Shown here in pieces: positions 59,754 through 64,000 of a DNA stretch of 64,000 nucleotides; position 1 is the stretch's first letter; the number at the start of each line of letters is the position of its first letter. The stretch lies in NCBI GenBank assembly GCA_001298575.1, contig LJCV01000198.1:19929-83928 (forward strand), given 5' to 3'. Both the position numbers and the translations under genes were made by a program. The DNA is from Actinobacteria bacterium OK074. GTDB taxonomy: Bacteria; Actinomycetota; Actinomycetes; Streptomycetales; Streptomycetaceae. The notes under the pieces were generated by a model that was not told where the DNA came from, made no database searches, and was given only the letters and a program-made list of their open reading frames with translations.

Positions 59754-60233
59754 ATGACACAGCGCAGTGAGCACGCGTCCGTGATGGACCAGTTCGCCGT
59801 CGACGGGCTCGTGACCGAGTACGCGACGGCCGTCGACGACGGGGACTGGACGGCGTACCGGCGGCTGTTCACCGTGGACGGGCGGGCGGACTACCGTTCG
59901 GCGGGCGGGATCGAGGGGGACACCGAGCAGGTCGCCGGGTGGCTCGCGGAGAGCATGCGGCTGTTCGTGATGCGCCAGCATCTGATCGTCAACCGGCTCG
60001 TCCGCTTCGACCGCCTCGACCAGGACGTCGGCGACACCGCCCACGTCCAGGCCGACTACGTCAACCCGATGCGGTTCGCCCGGCCCGACGACTCCCCCGC
60101 CGACACCGGCACCGAACCGGACTTCGTGGCCGGCGGCCGGTACGCCTTCCGGCTGCTGCGCACGCACGACGGCTGGCGGGTGCGCGAGGTCGTCGTCCGG
60201 GAGAAGTGGCGCCGCCTGCCGAACCCGGTCTGA
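59754..60233 (+). CDS. NTF2-like/SnoaL-type protein
   Basis: The 159-aa protein has an NTF2-like fold (VTEYATAVDDGDWTAYRRLFTVDGRADYR and HDGWRVREVVVREKW). Members include dehydratases, cyclases and hydroxylases. No catalytic residues can be assigned by eye. The ribosome-binding site is weak. It is divergent from the SDR gene. Confidence 0.85.
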   Translation: MTQRSEHASVMDQFAVDGLVTEYATAVDDGDWTAYRRLFTVDGRADYRSAGGIEGDTEQVAGWLAESMRLFVMRQHLIVNRLVRFDRLDQDVGDTAHVQADYVNPMRFARPDDSPADTGTEPDFVAGGRYAFRLLRTHDGWRVREVVVREKWRRLPNPV

Positions 60234-60345
60234 CGGCCCCGCCCCGGCTCGCGTGGTCCGACCGGCCGAACACCCCCTGTCGTAGATCGTCTTCGGCCCG
60301 CACACTGGAGGCACGCGACACCTGGGACGGGAAGGGAAGCACCAG

Positions 60346-62019
60346 ATGAGGACGCCCAGCGGTTGGCTCGCCGCGCGCCTGCCGGCGAGCAGGCGCGCGG
60401 CCGACGGGGACCGCGCCCGCGTGCGCGACGCCAGGTCGGCCCTGCGCCCGCCCCAGGACTGGCGGGACTCCCGCCTCTGGCGCGGCACGGCCGCGGTGCT
60501 GGCCGGGGCGCTGCCCATGCTCGCCTTTCCCGCCCCCTCCCTGTGGTGGTTCGCGTACGTCGCGCTGGTGCCGTGGCTGCTGCTGGTGCGCTCGGCGCCG
60601 ACGGCGAAGCGGGCCGCGTACGACGGCTGGCTGGGCGGGTTCGGGTTCATGGTGGCCGTGCACCACTGGCTGCTGCCGAGCCTGAACGTGTTCCTGTTCG
60701 TGCTCGCCGCGCTGCTGGGCGCGCTGTGGGTGCCCTGGGGCGTGCTGGTGCGCCACTTCCTGGCCGGGGTGCCCTCGCGCGGCCGGATCGCCGCCGCGCT
60801 CGTGGTGCTGCCCTCGGGCTGGCTGATGGTCGAACTCGTGCGCTCCTGGCAGGGGTTGGGCGGGCCGTGGGGGCTGCTGGGCGCCACCCAGTGGCAGGTA
60901 CAGCCCGCGCTGCGGCTGGCCTCGGTCGGCGGGACCTGGCTGCTGAGCTTCCTGGTCGTGGGCGTCAACACCGCCGTCGCCGTCCTGGTCGGCGTCCGGC
61001 AGTCGCGGGTGCCCGCGGTGGCCGGGCTGGTGGCCACGGCCGCCGCGACCGGCGCCGCGTGGGTGTGGTCGCCGCGCCCGGACGTCGAGGCAGACGTCCG
61101 CATCGCCGTCGTACAGCCCGGGGTGATCGACGGGAAGGCCGGCATCACGCGGCGCTTCGACCGCGAGGCGGCGCTGACCCGCGGGCTGGCCGGGCACCAC
61201 GTGGACCTGGTGGTGTGGGGCGAGAGCAGCGTCGGGTACGACCTCACGAAGCGGCCCGACCTGACCAAACGGCTCGCCGCGCTCTCCCGGCAGGTCGGCG
61301 CGGACATCCTGGTGAACGTGGACGCCCGGCGCGCCGACCGCCCCGGCATCTACAAGAGTTCCGTCCTCGTGGGCGCCGACGGCCTGACCGGCGACCGGTA
61401 CGACAAGATGCGGCTGGTGCCGTTCGGCGAGTACATACCGGCCCGTTCGCTGCTCGGCTGGGCGACCTCCGTCGGCAAGGCCGCCGGCGAGGACCGCAGG
61501 CACGGCACCGAGCAGGTCGTGATGAACGTCGGGCACGGGCTGAGGATCGGCCCGCTGATCTGCTTCGAGACCGCGTTCCCCGACATGAGCCGCCATCTGG
61601 CCGCCGACGGCGCCCAGGTTCTCGTCGGCCAGTCCTCGACGTCGAGCTTCCAGAGCAGCTGGGCCCCCGCGCAGCACGCCTCCCTGGGCGCCCTGCGCGC
61701 CGCCGAGACCGGCCGCACGATGGTCCACGCGACGCTCACCGGCGTCTCCGCGGTCTACGGCCCCGACGGCACCGCCATCGGCCCCCGGCTCGGCACCGAC
61801 GCGAACACCGCGGCGGTCTACGACGTCCCGGTCGCCCACGGGGTCACCCCCTACGTGCGGTACGGCGACTGGGTGGTGCACGCGGCGGTGCTGATCCTCG
61901 CAGCGCTGGGCGCGGCCGAGGCCGTACGGGTGCTCAGGGCGCGGCGGGCGACGGCTGCCGTACCGCAGTCACCACCCGCTCGCACAGTTCGTGAGTCGCC
62001 AGTGCGTCCCGGGCGCTGA
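60346..62019 (+). CDS. lnt: Apolipoprotein N-acyltransferase
   Basis: The 557-aa protein has about eight membrane helices and a nitrilase domain. The catalytic Glu is in VVWGESSV, Lys in YDKMRLVPFGEYIPAR and Cys in GPLICFETAFPD. It N-acylates lipoproteins at the membrane. Actinobacteria often have more than one. The C-terminal 30 residues overlap a convergent gene on the other strand by 86 bases. Confidence 0.95.
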   Translation: MRTPSGWLAARLPASRRAADGDRARVRDARSALRPPQDWRDSRLWRGTAAVLAGALPMLAFPAPSLWWFAYVALVPWLLLVRSAPTAKRAAYDGWLGGFGFMVAVHHWLLPSLNVFLFVLAALLGALWVPWGVLVRHFLAGVPSRGRIAAALVVLPSGWLMVELVRSWQGLGGPWGLLGATQWQVQPALRLASVGGTWLLSFLVVGVNTAVAVLVGVRQSRVPAVAGLVATAAATGAAWVWSPRPDVEADVRIAVVQPGVIDGKAGITRRFDREAALTRGLAGHHVDLVVWGESSVGYDLTKRPDLTKRLAALSRQVGADILVNVDARRADRPGIYKSSVLVGADGLTGDRYDKMRLVPFGEYIPARSLLGWATSVGKAAGEDRRHGTEQVVMNVGHGLRIGPLICFETAFPDMSRHLAADGAQVLVGQSSTSSFQSSWAPAQHASLGALRAAETGRTMVHATLTGVSAVYGPDGTAIGPRLGTDANTAAVYDVPVAHGVTPYVRYGDWVVHAAVLILAALGAAEAVRVLRARRATAAVPQSPPARTVRESPVRPGR

Positions 62020-62848
62020 GCACCTTCCCGGCGCGGACGGCGTCGAGGAAGGCGTACACCGCCTGCTCGATGCCCCGCTGCCGGGCCACCGGCACCCAGT
62101 CGCCGCGCCGCCGCACGGTCGGCTGGCCCTTGTGGTCGACGATCTCGGCGAGGTTGACCACCTGGCGCTTGGTGTCCTGCCCGGACACCTCCAGGATCTC
62201 CTCGGCGGAACCGCTGAGCCGGTTCATGACCCCGAGCGCGGTGAAGCCGTCCCCCGCGAGCTGGAGCACGACGTGGTGCAGCAGCCCGTCGACCACCCGG
62301 GCCCGTACGGTCACGTCGTCGACCGGGCCCGGCGCCAGAAACCGCAGTGTGTCGACGACGTGGATGAAGTCGTCGAGGATCGTCGTGCGGGGGTCCTCGG
62401 GCAGCCCGACGCGGTTCTTCTGCATCAGGATCAGCTCGCGCGGATGGTCGGCGCACTGCACGTACCCGGGCGCGTAGCGCCGGTTGAAGCCGACCGCGAG
62501 GCCGACGTTCCGCTCCTCGGCGAGCCGCACCAGCCGCGCGGAGTCGGCGAGTTCGTAGGCGAGCGGCTTGTCGACGTAGGTCGGCACGCCCGCGGTCAGG
62601 AGCTGTTCGACGATCCCGGGGTGCGCGGTGGTCGGGGCGTGCACGAAGGCCGCGTCGAGGTCCTGGCCGAGCAGGGCGGCGAGGTCGGTGTGGCGCTGGG
62701 CCTCGGGGAGGTGGAGGCCGTCGGCGACGCGGGCGAGCGTGGCGGGGGTGCGGGTGTGCAGGTGGAGTTCGAGCCCGGGCCGTGTACCGAGCACCGGCAG
62801 ATACGCCTTCTCCGCGATGTCACCGAGCCCGATGCAGCCGACTTTCAC
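61934..62848 (-). CDS. Gfo/Idh/MocA family oxidoreductase (second)
   Basis: The 304-aa protein starts VKVGCIGLGDIAEKAYLP, a Rossmann loop, with YVDKPLAYELADSARLVRLAEE (the DKP form of the EKP motif) and GFNRRYAPG. GTG 62848 has AAGGAG seven bases upstream. It has no substrate clue from neighbours. Its 3' end overlaps the lnt 3' end. Confidence 0.92.
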   Translation of the reverse strand: MKVGCIGLGDIAEKAYLPVLGTRPGLELHLHTRTPATLARVADGLHLPEAQRHTDLAALLGQDLDAAFVHAPTTAHPGIVEQLLTAGVPTYVDKPLAYELADSARLVRLAEERNVGLAVGFNRRYAPGYVQCADHPRELILMQKNRVGLPEDPRTTILDDFIHVVDTLRFLAPGPVDDVTVRARVVDGLLHHVVLQLAGDGFTALGVMNRLSGSAEEILEVSGQDTKRQVVNLAEIVDHKGQPTVRRRGDWVPVARQRGIEQAVYAFLDAVRAGKVLSARDALATHELCERVVTAVRQPSPAAP

Positions 62849-62983
62849 GGGGGTCTCCTTGAGGTTGCCGGGGTGCCGGGGCGTGCCTGGTCGGAAGCAT
62901 ACGGAGCGGCGGGGGCGGGCGCGGGGAGCCGGCCCGCGTAATGCGTTGGTGGGCGGCCCTCTCCTTGGGCGAGGATGCCGGTC

Positions 62984-63499
62984 ATGACGACAACGAAGCG
63001 CACCGAACCGGCCGTGGACGCGGGCGAACGCGACATGCTGGAGGGCTGGCTCGACTACCACCGCGAGACCCTGGCCGTGAAATGCGAGGGCCTGGACGAG
63101 GCCCAGCTCAGGACCGCGTCGGTGGCGCCGTCCGACCTGTCCCTGCTGGGGCTGGTGCGGCACATGGCGGAGGTGGAGCGGGGCTGGTTCCGCAAGGTCC
63201 TGGCCGGTGAGGACGTCGGAGCGATCTACTGCACCGACGAGGACGGGGACGGCGACTTCCATCCGGCCGAGTCCGACACCTTCGCGGAGGCGGAGACCAC
63301 CTGGCGGGCCGAGATCGAGATCGCGCGGCGCAACGCGGCCGGATTCGGCCTCGACGACCTCTCCAAGGGGAAACACCGGCGTACCGGCGAGATCTTCAAC
63401 CTGCGCTGGATCTACACCCACATGATCGAGGAGTACGCGCGCCACAACGGTCACGCCGACCTGATCCGGCAGCGGATCGACGGCGCCACCGGCGACTGA
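62984..63499 (+). CDS. DinB family protein (DUF664)
   Basis: The 171-aa helical-bundle protein has LLGLVRHMAEVERGWFRKVLAGED and IYTHMIEEYARHNGHADLIRQRIDG, giving the three-histidine metal site typical of DUF664/DinB. Such proteins include mycothiol-dependent enzymes. The ATG 62984 has GAGG upstream. Confidence 0.9.
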   Translation: MTTTKRTEPAVDAGERDMLEGWLDYHRETLAVKCEGLDEAQLRTASVAPSDLSLLGLVRHMAEVERGWFRKVLAGEDVGAIYCTDEDGDGDFHPAESDTFAEAETTWRAEIEIARRNAAGFGLDDLSKGKHRRTGEIFNLRWIYTHMIEEYARHNGHADLIRQRIDGATGD

Positions 63500-63587
63500 A
63501 CCTGGCCCTGAAGCAACAGCCTGACGGCGTCACCGGCGACTGAACCGGACCCTGAACCGACGGCCGGGTCGGCGTCACCGGCGGCCG
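63481..63587 (+). repeat. Tandem 45-bp duplication at the dinB 3' end
   Basis: CGGCGYCACCGGCGACTGAACC occurs at 63481 and 63525, and partly at 63570. The first copy includes the dinB stop codon, so the repeated copies carry untranslated remnants of it. Confidence 0.7.
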
Positions 63588-63683
63588 GGCGGACCACTCG
63601 AAGAGGTCGAGCGATCACCCGTGCGGGGCATCCTGCGCCCGTCCGCTGTTCCACCGCGGTCCGAAACCAGCAGAGTTGCGCGG

Positions 63684-64000
63684 GTGCATCGAACGACCAC
63701 CACCGCAACGCTCCTGGTGACCGTCGCCGTATCGGCTCTCTCCGGCTGCGTGACCGTCCAGCACCCGTCCGTGCCGGGGCCCACCGCGGCGCCGCCGTCC
63801 CAGCCGTCGGCGCCGCGTCCGGACGGCAGTGCCGCGCCCCATGTCGTGCAGGCCCCGGCACGCGAGGCGCTGGAACTCGTCGGCCCGTCCCACTCCCCCG
63901 CGCCGACGGCACGCGCACCGCACCGGGCACCGGCCCCGGCGGATCCGCCCCCGGCCGGGGCGGCCCCGCCCGCCGCCCCGCACGGCGTGCCCCCGCACCC
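63684..64000 (+). CDS. Lipoprotein, N-terminal part (runs off the window)
   Basis: The frame from GTG 63684 is open to the window end. It encodes a basic start, a hydrophobic core (TATLLVTVAVSALSGC) and a lipobox LSGC at Cys-22, then a Pro/Ala-rich linker. It is a probable type II-secreted lipoprotein. Nothing of the mature domain is present. The start site has no clear ribosome-binding site. Confidence 0.7.
   Translation, partial: MHRTTTTATLLVTVAVSALSGCVTVQHPSVPGPTAAPPSQPSAPRPDGSAAPHVVQAPAREALELVGPSHSPAPTARAPHRAPAPADPPPAGAAPPAAPHGVPPH

Overview
The window is chromosomal DNA of a high-GC actinobacterium, almost certainly Streptomyces. The signs are strong third-position GC bias, frequent GTG and TTG starts, a divergent EF-Tu (tuf3 type), a SigE-like ECF sigma factor, Lnt and UppP next to streptomycete-type metabolic operons, and a GC-rich dispersed 3'-end element present four times. 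I see no rRNA, tRNA, insertion sequence, prophage or CRISPR array.

Region 1 (1-8509) is housekeeping: the end of a PhoD-type phosphatase, a membrane-anchored ACT-GNAT protein, a DUF885 metallopeptidase, and the sbcD-sbcC nuclease pair. A tiny ORF overlaps and probably couples to the TTG start of sbcD.

Region 2 (8560-28811) is the most unusual part: a self-contained type VII secretion-like island. One leftward operon reads ECF sigma factor, one-pass membrane protein, then a 1536-aa FHA-like, two-TM, triple FtsK/SpoIIIE ATPase of EssC/EccC type. A second leftward operon encodes a 410-aa protein with a helical N-terminus, then two small paralogous helical-hairpin proteins (44% identical, no WXG motif). 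A divergent rightward operon encodes a 2541-aa repeat protein with a WXG-like N-terminus, a beta-helix/AAA+ fusion resembling EccA, and a TM-anchored Ser/Thr-rich protein. EccB, EccD and mycosin, and the Firmicute EsaA/EssA/EssB, are not in the window.

Region 3 (28860-43160) holds YigZ, a SixA-type phosphatase coupled to a degenerate CysRS-like protein, a CoA-binding protein, a MarR/ABC exporter operon, a CDF metal exporter, a TetR/FMN-reductase pair with twin operators, a 14-bp tandem-repeat array, a Pit phosphate transporter with its small partner, a frameshifted ArsR next to a short His-rich ORF, YbaK, an XRE-cupin/EamA divergent pair, two left-handed-beta-helix proteins and a DedA protein.

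Region 4 (43333-53750) holds a DapB-like oxidoreductase, a DUF485/solute symporter pair, a CHAP hydrolase, a thioesterase, a spermidine-synthase-like protein, tuf3, a VTT membrane protein, and a thiolase/HxlR divergent pair.

Region 5 (53764-64000) holds a three-gene Gfo-Idh/PmoA-like/cupin operon behind a LacI-type operator, uppP, a small conserved protein, an SDR/CPT-kinase pair, an NTF2-like protein, lnt overlapping a convergent Gfo/Idh gene, a DinB protein and the start of a lipoprotein gene cut by the window edge.
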